Source: Aedes albopictus
Taxonomy: Eukaryota; Arthropoda; Insecta; Diptera; Culicidae
Direction: 5' to 3'
Length of the DNA stretch: 64,000 bases
NCBI RefSeq assembly: GCF_035046485.1
Contig: NC_085138.1
Coordinates: forward strand, 26,976,878 to 27,040,877
Shown here: positions 1 to 9,988 of the stretch, piece by piece
Layout of the letters: each line of letters begins with the position of its first letter
Position numbering within the stretch: the stretch's first letter is position 1
The notes under the pieces: generated by a model
Told to the model about the DNA's origin: nothing
What the model saw: the letters and a program-made list of their open reading frames with translations, nothing else
The model's database searches: none
Position numbers and translations under genes: made by a program

Positions 1-1123
1 AATTGAAGCGGTTTTCGTTTAAACTCAATAAAACCCCATTTCTCAAAATTCTACACAACTTTCCACATACATAACTTTAAAATTTTCATGTACTTTTCAA
101 TGTGTTGGGATCTAATACTATTCTTCTAAAGGTAGAGTGTAATAGTTGGTCAGTAATAATGCGCCAAGCATTATACAGCTTGATATAGTGAGTTGCCTTG
201 TTATCAATGAAATTGATAAAAAATACTTGTTTAAGTCCAGTGATGCAATAACACTACGGAAACAGTTCAAAATTTGTCCAGTATAGAAGAGAATCACATT
301 CTAAATGATACCGAAGAAAAATATGCTTTAAAGTACATTCTTCATCATAAATTTAATACTTAATGATGGCCATAATGAAAAATTGCATACTTTTTGCTCC
401 ATCAATGCAAGTTTTTGATTCTGGAGAAGCTTATTATTATTTATTTTCAGCAAGGTCTGACCCTATGTAATTATATACCTTATTTGAAAATAACTACAGG
501 TTAATTTTTATTTTCGACATCATTGTTACGTTGTATTTGCAATAGAGTACATCGTTATTTAGAAGAACCTTCATAGAATGAAGCGGTTTTATCTCCGGTA
601 ACTGCCATGAAGCACAGTAACCAAGCCAACAATGCTATCAAGAAGCGGTTTTCTGCATTTTAATTTGCATTATTAGTACTTTCGACTAGATCCATTGAAA
701 ACATTCAAAATTTAATATGTTTATACATTTTTGTTTAACAAATAAATTTTATTCTGAAAATCGAGTCCAATTTGTAACTTTAATATCAAAACAACCATTA
801 TTCCGATTAGGTTTATATTTTGCCAGAATATGTATCACTCAAACTGCTGCAGCATGGCAAACACTTTTTTGCAATTAAAAACGATACACCGATGTTTTAC
901 ATAAATTTTGAGTTTATCTATAGTTTTTGGGAATTGAAAAATTGATCTCTCGAAACATTTTGCCACATTTCAATGAGGTTCAATAATTTTAAACCAATTT
1001 ATTTATGATTATTATCTGCTAATATAATGTACTGAACAACTAACCAAGGCTGCTCAAATTTGAACTACGCGTTTTCTTTTTATAGCCTTGCAAAGTTGTC
1101 CTCTTTATAAAATGAACAGTCCT
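1..1123. mobile_element. TA-flanked foldback MITE, copy 1 (cut by window edge)
   Basis: This AT-rich stretch matches 18053-19326 along its length; for example, a GCGGTTTTCGT-like motif near the start is followed by AATAAAACCCATTTCTCAAA in both. Its right end reads ...GAACAGTCCT followed by TA, the inverse of the AGGACTGTTCA terminus seen at 18053. The left terminus lies before the window. No coding potential is visible, so it is a non-autonomous DNA element, probably of a TA-targeting (Tc1/mariner-type) group. The group assignment is inference. Confidence 0.75.
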
Positions 1124-1702
1124 TACAAAAAATCAGCTCATTACTTCAATTCTTCACCGATTGTGTCCTATTGGTTTTTTTGGATTGGTCGTCCTTCACC
1201 AAACGAATGTGGATTGGATGCTTCAGTATCTTTAAACGAACGAAATTTTCCTACCAATTCACCTGATGATTGCCAGTACCGGAGTCCAGCATGAAGGTAT
1301 TTTTTTCTCCGGCTACAGTTATCCGGTCACTTTTCTTCCGATCTTCTGCTAACAACCATGCTCTTACGGCATCCAGCGTCAGTTTGTCTTCGTGCAGGCA
1401 CAGATAACAGATGTTTATGCTAGTACAAATTTTTCGCAGAATCCTGTGTAAATGTTCAAAACGATATACGTTGGCTCACTACCGCCATCTACTCAACTTA
1501 TTGCGACATTACATCTAACTTGAATGCAAGAATAGTTCAAAGTTCCAGTTTCATTCAAGATCGAATACAATCTTGAATGTAAAATTGCGTAGTGCATGCA
1601 ATCTTGAAAGCGATCACTGACTATCGATCACTGCGCCATCTCTAAATGATTGCCACATGAGTTTCAGCTGCTCGTTACATACAAAATGGCTGTTGAGCAT
1701 TT
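1124..1702. other. AT-rich non-coding stretch
   Basis: I see no supported gene. A short motif around CTTGAATG recurs between 1518 and 1605 in both orientations, suggesting a small decayed foldback. Confidence 0.5.
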
Positions 1703-2040
1703 TTACACACATTGCCAATATAAGCATAAACGTCTGTTATCTGTGGTGCAGGTTTTCCAAAGCTGTTGTTCCAACGGATCGTAGGATTCTGGAAGAGTGA
1801 CGAACAACTTCAAAACCAAATCGCCTTCTCCAAGTTTCGCTCCCGCTGACTTGAGTTTTCGGATGAGCTCATCGAACGTCTTCAGATGGTCCCTGATCGA
1901 CGAATTGAGTTTCGCGAGTTGCTTGCGTATGAGCGTTTGCGACAAAATCGACTTCTTGGCGTAGACACCTTCCAACGTTTTCTTCTCCCGGATCAAATCC
2001 AACAAATCTTCACGTATGAAGGAAATGATCAGTTTCACAG
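1703..2040 (-). pseudogene. copia gag fragment
   Basis: The minus-strand reading frame resembles the Ty1/copia Gag (UBN2-type) core: LLDLIREKKTLEGVYAKKS, then KLNSSIRDHLKTFDELIRKL, then LVLKLFVTLPESYDPL. Gag of this type packages element RNA. Only about 110 codons survive, with no protease, integrase or LTR attached, so it is a dead scrap. It lies downstream, in the NXF1 sense, of the NTF2-domain exon and is probably intronic. It is closer in flavour to the gag at 23544 than to the intact element at 28113. Confidence 0.7.
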
Positions 2041-2143
2041 CTTCCTGTCTATCTCTTGAAACTTCGCTAATTCGGCTGTAACAGTTGGCGCATCTTTCTT
2101 GACCGCGTCCAGCAATCCGGCCGACTTCAACAATTTCTCGATC

Positions 2144-2806
2144 CTAAACTTCCAGTTCTCGCATCCAGCTCCAGTTCTCTACATATGTCGCCCATAACCT
2201 CTCGAAGATAGAAATTAACGGAGTGGAACTGAGAAACAACTTATATAGATTGCTTCGATCTTCAACATCGACACTCTCCCCAAGCGGCACCCTTCGCTTG
2301 AGCTCGAAGATCATATCTCCGGTACGAGTACGTCGAATACTGCATACTCCAAGATCCGTAAGCTTGACATCGCTCCGTATCGCCTTCAAGACCTCTGAGT
2401 ACTTAAATTCTTCTGTCGTGATGACGCTGGGCAGCCATTGTCAGCTATTCTCCTTGGCGTCCTCAAAACTCCTGCTCATCATTCCGTCACAATCTGAGGT
2501 GACTGAGGGCCTACGAGCTCCCTGCTGTCTTCATGCCGGAATGGGCTGGTCCTTTCGGACCCACCCTTCTCAACGTGGCCGGGATCCGACGAACTGGCAT
2601 TATTGACTTTCATCTTCGGTTAACTTACTGACCTTGCGAGCGCTGCCTGGTAGCTCTGATGACTGCATCGTGCGCTTCTGCGATTGCTTGTCATAAGCGA
2701 TCGCGTCTTGCGTACTCTTTGGGCTTCCCGCGAATACGAAGGCCTCATTCTGGATAGACTTTGAGACTTTCAGCTTCACGTTCTTTGCTGTTACAGCAAT
2801 TACCAT
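2144..2806 (-). pseudogene. possible LINE ORF1 remnant
   Basis: Short minus-strand frames include DVKLTDLGVCSIRRTRTGD followed by MIFELKRR. This resembles the conserved core of ORF1 proteins of R1/Jockey-type LINEs, in which a linker with IRRT-R-G-D precedes the zinc knuckles. The frame is interrupted and a second short frame (2600-2806) is lysine and serine rich. No RT follows. The assignment is by motif memory only and is weak. Confidence 0.35.
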
Positions 2807-3166
2807 AAGTTTATAAAGGTCTTGCTAGGTCATCGACTTATGAAATCTGCTTGATGTCCTTGCTGATATTCGACTTCGAGGACGCATAGTAGATGATGGA
2901 GTCAAGTTGCTGCCTTTAGAAGACTGGCCGAGAGCACCATCGGGTACGTGAAACGGAGTCGGCGGAATGAATGGTTCTACAGAGAGTTCGAGAGTTCAGA
3001 GCGATTTTGAAGAACGCAGCAGAACCACATTCACAAGAAAGGCATATGGAATGTGAGAACTCTCGAACTATCTCCATTTTGAATGTCACCTACGACATGC
3101 TATCCCAAATCATCTTCCACCTTCTATCATCTAAAGCAAATGAACTGAAGCAAAATTGAAACTTAC
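2807..3166. other. intron flank downstream of the NXF1 NTF2 exon
   Basis: The canonical donor GTAAGT of the NXF1 exon sits at 3166-3161 on the minus strand. Beyond it I see no further exon. A GAGAGTTCGAGAG-type motif near 2980 recurs inverted near 3057-3068, forming a ~90-bp imperfect foldback. Confidence 0.5.
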
Positions 3167-3577
3167 CGTAAACAACGTCAGATCGACGACGAACGTCAGC
3201 GGGTCATGCTTGGTTTTCGGCAGCTCCGACAGGAACGTCACCACCGGCAGCCGGCCCATCTTCAGCGTTCGACACCGCGTGTCCAGATCGCGCTTCTGAT
3301 TGAGGTTGCGGTTGAAGTTCAGATAGGTCTGCAACCGCTGCTGGCTGCCCTGGCTGGGGCTGTTGAATACGGTCATCGAGATCATGGCATGCTCGTGGTA
3401 CGCCTCCAGCAGCGGCTGCCGGTTGTCCGAGTCGTAGATCACGAAGTACTGCTCCAGGAACTGGCGGACAATGTCGGCCCCGGCCGTGTCGCACAGGAAG
3501 GACGCCTTGGCCGAGGGCAGCTTGTGATCGTCCTCCGGAACGTCGAACCCGATCGGCGGCGGGAGATCCATGTTGTC
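3167..3577 (-). CDS. NXF1: NXF1 mRNA export receptor, NTF2-like domain exon
   Basis: This 411-bp exon (137 codons, phase 0 at both ends) encodes most of the NTF2-like domain of nuclear RNA export factor 1 (Drosophila small bristles). NXF1 heterodimerises with NXT1/p15 through this domain and carries bulk mRNP through the nuclear pore. Family landmarks are LPPPIGFDV, then FLEQYFVIYDSDNRQPLLEA, then YLNFNRN, then VTFLSELPKTKHD and FVVDLTLFT. The acceptor is a pyrimidine tract ending CAG just before 3577, and the donor is GTAAGT at 3166. It joins across a 62-bp intron to the 37-bp exon 3676-3640. Further NXF1 exons (the end of NTF2 and the UBA domain) should lie downstream on the minus strand, before the window. 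The frame is clean with no stop, which supports a functional gene. The gene symbol follows from family recognition; no search was run. Confidence 0.92.
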
Positions 3578-3639
3578 CTGTACGGGGAAGGGATGTTAGG
3601 AAGGCTAGACGTTTGACAAGAACTGTGGTGGATACTTAC

Positions 3640-3676
3640 CAACTTAATGATCTTGGGCAGTCGCTTACGAATCTCG
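3640..3676 (-). CDS. NXF1: NXF1 37-bp micro-exon
   Basis: The minus strand reads CTACCCAG then C-GAG-ATT-CGT..., ending AAG-TTG before GTAAGT. The first base completes an AGC serine codon begun in exon 6499-6390, giving YI-S-EIRKRLPKIIKL. This matches the linker between the LRR domain and the NTF2-like domain of NXF1 (human: YISAIRERFPKLLRLDG). The next exon supplies DNMDLPPPIGFDV, so the join across all three exons is in frame. It is too short to be found as an ORF; the splice sites and the protein match support it together. Confidence 0.88.
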
Positions 3677-6389
3677 CTGGGTAGGAAGATACGTGAAAAA
3701 GAAAAAAAAAAGGTTAATATCCAAGGGTATGGGCGAATTCGAAACTCATACTGTGGTAGAAAGACACAGCAATTCAAGTGGCGGCCTGTAAGCTTTCAAT
3801 CCAACTTCCAACATTTGGGCAATGTTTTACTTTATACTTGAGATGCCAAACGCCCCACTGTAAATAAGTATAGTTCAAAAGGAAGCTGTCACAGTTGATC
3901 TTCGTGTTCAGCAGCCGCTTTGAATGCAAGTTCTTCCTGCTTAGTAGTTATTGTGAGTTCGTTCCATTTAGATAAATATCCTAACATGAGATTCTATAAA
4001 GTTCAATTGTGACTGTAGATTGTGGTGTTCCCTAGCAGTGCATGTATCCTACATTTCCATCAAGTTTCTCGATGTTGTATTGTCTAGAGTTTGTTTTTCA
4101 ATCCATTGTTTTTTGTTTGATTTTTTTTTTTGTTATTTTTTTCTCCTGTTTTATTTTTTTTTGTATTACTTCTTTTGCTCTAAACGTCTTTACCTCGGAT
4201 TGATTGCCAATTCTTTTCTCTCTTAGTGGATCAAGTTTTACGAATTTCTTCATCAGATGTCGCAGTTTTCGAATACAAGCCGATTGTATCTCGATCGAAC
4301 TCTCAGCACAGTGTACGGCCCGGGATCCGGAGCGTACGGATGACAGTTCTCGGTTTAGTTTGCCCAGTCCCTCCCCCGATTTCGTCAGTTCTCTAGATCA
4401 GCAGTAACAGTTTCTCTCCTGTTTTGCTGACTATGTGCTTACGGTGATCACGGCTTCTGTATCGTGTTATGGCGGTGGCCTTGTTTGTCTTGTGATGACG
4501 TTTGCCGTTGTTGGCGCAGTACTGATCAAACGGCAAGACACATATCGTTGGCAACAAGTTCAGTTTTATCGTGGCTTCATTGTGGTCAAGCTTTGAATCC
4601 AAAGCAGTTGTAAAACCTAGATAAAACCTGAATTCTTGGGATTGCACTTTTCACCCCTTTACTGGAGTGACCACATCTGTTCGTGATCGTGGATAACGTC
4701 TGGAGTGTCTGCACATCAGTCTGTCAGCAGGGTTGCCAGCAAATTGCTTCGATATCCACGGAGCAGCGCTGAGTTGGTTTCTAGATTCAAATGTGTAGTT
4801 GATCAATGTTTTGAGCCGTCAATCCGAGGAAATCTGTTGAGAGCGGTAATCTCTATTGCATTTTTTTCGATATTTTTTCGTTTCGAGAAACCATCAGAAT
4901 TACAATATTAGGTAAACTGTTAGTGATCTATGTTCCCTAAGGTCAACCATGCTGACAAATCATCTTAAACTTCACAATTCTTAAACATAACACACTTTCA
5001 GTGACACTTCTGGTTTTATTACGTATATAATGACCAAAAAGAAATGTTAGAACAGCTTTAAAACCGTTTTAAAACCACAAACGTTACTGAAAACCAAATT
5101 AGGACAAAACTTGCATTCTTTAAAGCTTCCTAATCTGACAAACTAGATGAGACCAACTGATCAACATTTCCTGAACAACCGTAAGGATCCGTCGACTGGA
5201 GAATTGGTATGAAAATGGAACTGGAAGCTTACAGTCGCCCCAGATGATGCGTGAGAAAAATGCCGAAATGTGTGACCATGACTTGGTTTTTCAACCAGTG
5301 ATTGATGAAATAAGGGATTTTTATTTCAAATTGTCTAATCCTAATCTAAACAACCGATTCGTTCCCATTTTTTGTCTTTTTTTATTGTGAGACGTAAAAA
5401 AATACGCGGGAAAAATTAGACGAAAAAAAATGTTGAATACGCTGCCTAATCATAAAACCAAAACAAAATCCATTTGGTTTTGTGATGGTTGTCAAAGCTT
5501 GTTTGAAACTAAGTAGACTTCAAATTGTTACTTGAGGTACTCAATTCTTAGGCCTTTGGATAGCTCTTAATAACTGGATTCGTTGCAAATTAGGCAAGCT
5601 ATATTGCATGCTTCAAATGGTAGAATGTCCTCTTGAGACAGTCGCTATTCTAGTTTTTACCATCGATGTTTACATCTATTCAGGATATCTTACAAGAAGC
5701 TCGGCATTAAACCCTAAGAATTTAAACTTCTGGAGATTTCGATAGAACTTACATAGGTATTACTATATTGACCTCTGAGTTTATTGGTGTTACCATGTAT
5801 TACAGACCCGTGGAAACGAATCGGTTGAATTCTATGTTCCGAAAGCCAATCACCCAATATTATACCGAAAATTTTCGCAAAAACTTCATAATACTACTAA
5901 AATCAAACCCATTGGGACTGCCCTCTGAACATCCTGCCCACAGAATCCATTGGTCATCGGTCGCAGTAAACCTGTATCCGCTCCAACCGTTCGGATAATC
6001 CACCAAGCTCCATGCCACTAGAGTACCACCGACATCCGCCGGAAAAATCCAAAGGAGCTACACAGATTTACCTTTCAACCTTTTCCTCAGACACGGGGGA
6101 CTTCAGGATTCCTCACATAATTCGTCAAAACGAAATGTCATCAAAAATCAACATCCACACACACACTAACGCACAAGTCACACTTCAACCCATGTCATCA
6201 TGATCACTAGTAGCACTACTGATGGTTGTCTTCGGTCGGAGTACCATCGGTTCCACCGTCCCACCACTAGGATCTCCCGCACTGACCTCACTGACAACAA
6301 CACATAGAAATAGTAGTAGTAGTAGTAGTAGTAGATTCGGCCGGGAAGTGGTACCGAACGAACGACAACCACCGGAACCTACGAAATAC
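3677..6389. other. NXF1 intron, 2.7 kb
   Basis: The intron runs from the GTATTT donor at 6389 to the CAG acceptor at 3677. It contains pyrimidine- and T-rich tracts (4119-4175), a (TAG)n microsatellite at 6311-6334, and otherwise AT-rich sequence with no recognisable element or exon. Confidence 0.7.
6311..6334. repeat. (TAG)8 microsatellite
   Basis: Eight perfect TAG units lie 56 bp from the NXF1 splice donor at 6390/6389, inside the intron. The poly-Ser and poly-Tyr readings here are artefacts of the repeat. Confidence 0.95.
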
Positions 6390-6499
6390 CTGATGTACAC
6401 GGTCTGGTCCTTGATGCGGTCCTTCAGCGGGTTACCCTCCAGGTTGATCTCCACGAGTGGCAGGGCCTTCATACTGTCCAACGAGGTGACGTGCGGAAT
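6390..6499 (-). CDS. NXF1: NXF1 leucine-rich-repeat exon
   Basis: This 110-bp exon follows the acceptor TTCTTTCCAG at 6500 and ends ATC-AG before GTATTT. Its translation, IPHVTSLDSMKALPLVEI then NLEGNPLKDRIKDQTVYI, is the last leucine-rich repeat of NXF1, which helps bind constitutive transport element RNA and adaptor proteins. The partial codon AG joins C of the 3676 exon. The preceding exons (RRM and first LRRs) should lie at higher coordinates, but I could not find any up to 64000. The upstream intron may therefore exceed 57 kb and hold all the elements described below. Confidence 0.9.
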
Positions 6500-7128
6500 C
6501 TGGAAAGAATGTGAGGACGACTGTTAGTTATATGTATGTATGTATACCTAGTTGCAGTTGATATAATGTTGATAAACAATTTCAGAAGGTTATGGACCCA
6601 GTCTCACCCACTGAGGAGGCTATTTGACGGAGAAGTCTTCGCACCGGGCGTCGCGGAAAGAGGATTGTATCGGCTCAACCGACGAAAAGTCAAAAAGTCG
6701 GATGATTTGTTTCCATGTGGTGATAGTCGAGCAAAAGATAAGATGGATACCATATCCGCACACGGACTTGTGCTGGTCTTTTGAAGTTCGTTCGATCGAT
6801 TGCAGCGTTCCATCGATGATGCGTGGACATCGGCGACTTCCGGATGTTGAGGATAATTCGTAAGCTTTGTATTATAGGTGTTGCCAGAAAGGGAGTTTTC
6901 TATGGGTTTTCGGGAGCGTTACAGGGACGCTACTAGCGGTCAAGGGGTTTCAGGAGCATTCAGAGGGTTTTCAAGAGGTTTGCGGAGGAATTCCAGTTTT
7001 AGGGGTAATCCCCTGGCAGGAATTTCAAGGGCATTAAAGGGGGTTTGATGGGGTTTCAGAGAGTTTTAAAGAACGTCTTAGGGGGCTGCAGATCATTGCA
7101 AGAGGCCCTCAATGTCCATGAAACCTCC
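6500..7128. other. intron with G-rich degenerate minisatellite
   Basis: From about 6888 to 7120 the plus strand is a loose succession of GGGGTTTCAGGAG-like and GGAATTTCAGG-like words, a degenerate purine-biased minisatellite. No coding signal is supported. 6500-6885 shows nothing else recognisable. Confidence 0.5.
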
Positions 7129-7132
7129 TTAA

Positions 7133-7368
7133 GGTTGAAGGATTCGTCATTGACAAAACCGTCATCATTGAAAATTCAAATGCAGTTCTCGCGCACAAAG
7201 CTTAAATGTTTGCAATGAAAATGTATTCACTGTACTCCATTCTCCATCCGAAACACAGTGAATACATTTTCACTGCGGAAATTTCAAATTTGAAGGAGAA
7301 AACTGCTTTCGAATTTTCGATGATGACGGTTATGTCAATGACGAATCCTTCAACCGCAGACTTCAACC
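7133..7368. mobile_element. TTAA-flanked foldback MITE
   Basis: GGTTGAAGGATTCGTCATTG at 7133 recurs inverted at 7336-7355, with the arms continuing through AACCGTCATCAT and GAATTTTC for about 55 bp. TTAA precedes the left end (7129-7132), and TTAA also follows a duplicated CTTCAACC at 7361-7368. Arms plus TTAA suggest a piggyBac-type MITE; the duplication at the right end leaves the exact edge uncertain. Confidence 0.65.
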
Positions 7369-7497
7369 TTAAACTTCCTAAAACACCCTGAAAAGGCCAT
7401 GAAACGGTATCAGTTCATTAAACCTAAGTATGTTAGGCTGAATGGGTCATTATGTCGACGTTCATTGGGCTGAATGGGTCAGTAAGGTCAGTAAGTG

Positions 7498-7673
7498 GGG
7501 CCTCCAATTAGCCTAGTGGTTAAAGCTATGGATCGCCAATCCGGAGACGGCGGATTAGATTCCCGTTCCAGTCGGGAAAATTTCCACGACTCCCTGGGCA
7601 TTGTACTTGTAGCACAATATATAAATTTATGCAATGGCAGGCAAAAAAGCCACTCAACTAACTATCGGATAAT
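7498..7673 (+). mobile_element. tRNA-derived SINE
   Basis: The head is tRNA-like. A box-A-like TAGCCTAGTGG (7510-7520) is followed about 32 bp later by a box-B-like GGATTAGATTCC (7552-7563), the spacing of an internal Pol III promoter. It lacks a foldable acceptor stem and is followed by a non-tRNA body ending near GGATAATA, directly abutting the inverted repeat at 7675. It is a SINE rather than a tRNA gene. The family could be Feilai-like, but I cannot confirm that. Confidence 0.7.
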
Positions 7674-7854
7674 AGGGTAAATCGCCAATCATTGCACACT
7701 TTAAAAACACGCCAATTATTGTTCACTTCATGTTTTTACCCTTCTTACACCCATAAGAAGGGTATAAATACCGCTCGAAAAACCGACTTTCGATCCGAGG
7801 CCCGCAGGGCCGAGTCTCATATACCAATCAACTCAGCTCGACGAACTGAGCAAA

Positions 7855-8014
<160 letters not shown>

Positions 8015-9070
8015 CGTATGTTACAAAAAAAGTCACGCACGTTCCTCAGCCGTCTGATATCCGATTTGGATTCTCTTAGTTGCAAATGAAAGCTACAACA
8101 TCCTAGTAGAACCCTATTGAATATTATTACGATCGGACATTTGGTTACCGAGATATCTTTCGAAGAGTACTTTAAAGTAATATAGGTTAGCTTTTTGAGA
8201 GATTTTTGACATTTAGCATATTGATGAATATCTCAGCCATCTGTCAACCGATTTGAATTCTCTTGGCAGCAAATGAAAGCTACAACATCCTAGTAAATCA
8301 CCCAGAAATTTTATTTCGATTGGATATTTGGTTACAGAGATATCTTTCCAAGAGTACTTAGGATTTATACAACTAAACTTTTTGAGATTTTTGATCAAGT
8401 GCATCATAATGAATATCTCAGCCGTTTGTCAACCTATTTGGGTTCTCTTAGCATCAAATGAAAGCTACAACACCCTAGTAAATCACCCAGAAATTTTATT
8501 TCGATTGGACATTTGGTTACTGAGAAATCTTACGAAGAGTATTTCAATAAATTCCTTTTTACCCTTCTTACACCCATAATTACCCTTCTTAACCCATAAG
8601 AAGGGTATAAATATCGCTCGAAAAACCGACTTTCGATCCGAGGCCCGGAGGGCCGAGTCTCATATACCAATGAACTCAGCTCGACGAACTGAGCAAATGT
8701 CTGTATGTGTGTGTGTGTGTATGTGTGTATGTGTGTATGTGTGTGTGTGTGTATGTGCGTTACAAAAAAAAGTCACGCACGTTTCTCAGCCGTCTGTCAA
8801 CCGATTTGAGTTCTCTTGGAAGCAAATGAAAGCTACTACATCCTAGTAGAACGCTATTGAATTTTTTTCCGATTGGACGTTTGGTTACCGAGATATCTCT
8901 CGAAGAGTACTTATGAGTCATACTTCTAAACTTTTTAAGATTTTTGACCAAGTGTATCATAATAAATATTTCGGCCGTTTGTCAATCGATTTAAGTTCTC
9001 TTGGCACCAAATGAAAGCTACAGCATCCTAGTAGATCACCCAGAAATTTTATTTCGATTGGACATTTGGT

Positions 9071-9401
9071 TACAGAGACATCTTTCGAAGAGTACTTAGG
9101 ATTTATACAACTAAACTTTTTGAGATTTTTGACCAAACATGTAATAATAAATATCTTAGCCGTCTGTCAACCGATTTCGGTTACCCTGGCACCAAATGAA
9201 AGCTACAATATTCTAGTAGAACCCTATACAATTTCATTAGGATTGGACATTTGATTACCGAGATATCTTTCAAAGAGTACTTGGGAGTAATACAGGTTAA
9301 CTTTTTGAAAGATTTTGGACCAAGGGTACCATAATAAATATCTCAGCCCTCTGTCAACCGATTTGGGTTCGCTAAGCACCAAATGAAAGCTACAATATCC
9401 T
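9071..9401. repeat. 331-bp target-site duplication, 5' copy (LOA copy 1)
   Basis: 9071-9401 repeats at 13924-14254 and exactly brackets the LINE at 9402-13923. Both carry the private variant CAGCCCTCTGTC, where other satellite monomers at this place read CAGCCATCTGTC. Removing one copy restores a ~903-bp satellite unit, matching its neighbours (892-906). Confidence 0.85.
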
Positions 9402-9799
9402 ACACGGCTTTTCGGGCCCGTATGAAGTTGATCACCAATATCAACTTCTTTTCCCGATCAGCCTAGATAGCTGTGTAGTGTCGGTAGCGGTTAGTTCAAC
9501 TGGCTAAGAATAGCACTACGGACCGCCTGTTCCAGTGGTAGGAATCCACTAATCAGGTGACCCCTAATTCATGGTGTTATGCGGCTTTATGCTCACCGTG
9601 CCTAGGAATGAATGGCTAGGGGGGTCTAATAAAAACCTAACCGCAAACGGAGCCTGTGGAGTACCAGGGCACCCTCCACAGTATTTGCCCTTACTGTGCT
9701 AACCGGAGCAATAGCGCGGTGGACCTTGTGTTTCTCCGAGACAATCAGCTGCCCTTCTTCAATCTCATACTTGAGGCTGAATAAGGGCGGGATTATGAG

Positions 9800-9988
9800 A
9801 TGTTATTAATTAGTTTAGATTTTCACCTATATGGTTTCGCATTATGCGTTTTACACAGTGTATTCTGTGCATCCTCGCCTTTGGCGCACTCAATTCGATA
9901 CCGATCTGGCTTTATTGTTGCTGTTCTTTTTTGTGCTGTGATTGTTAAGAGTTTAATCTTGCCTAGTTTGGGTAGTGGCTACGGTTAG
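9800..9988 (+). CDS. possible short upstream ORF of the LOA element
   Basis: A 62-codon ATG-initiated frame ends LPSLGSGYG with a TAG at 9986-9988 that overlaps the beginning of the long ORF by 14 nt in another frame. The second copy keeps the frame open (52333-52551) but with many amino-acid changes, so selection is not evident. It might influence translation of the long ORF; it may equally be fortuitous. No domain is recognised. Confidence 0.3.
   Translation: MLLISLDFHLYGFALCVLHSVFCASSPLAHSIRYRSGFIVAVLFCAVIVKSLILPSLGSGYG

Noticed and set aside
3204..3777. Overlapping frames on both strands at the NXF1 exon
   Set aside because: They are shadows of the exon; only the frame that splices into LPPPIGFDV matches a family.
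6178..6527. Poly-Tyr, poly-Leu and poly-Ser frames
   Set aside because: They arise from the (TAG)8 repeat; only the NXF1 exon part is real.
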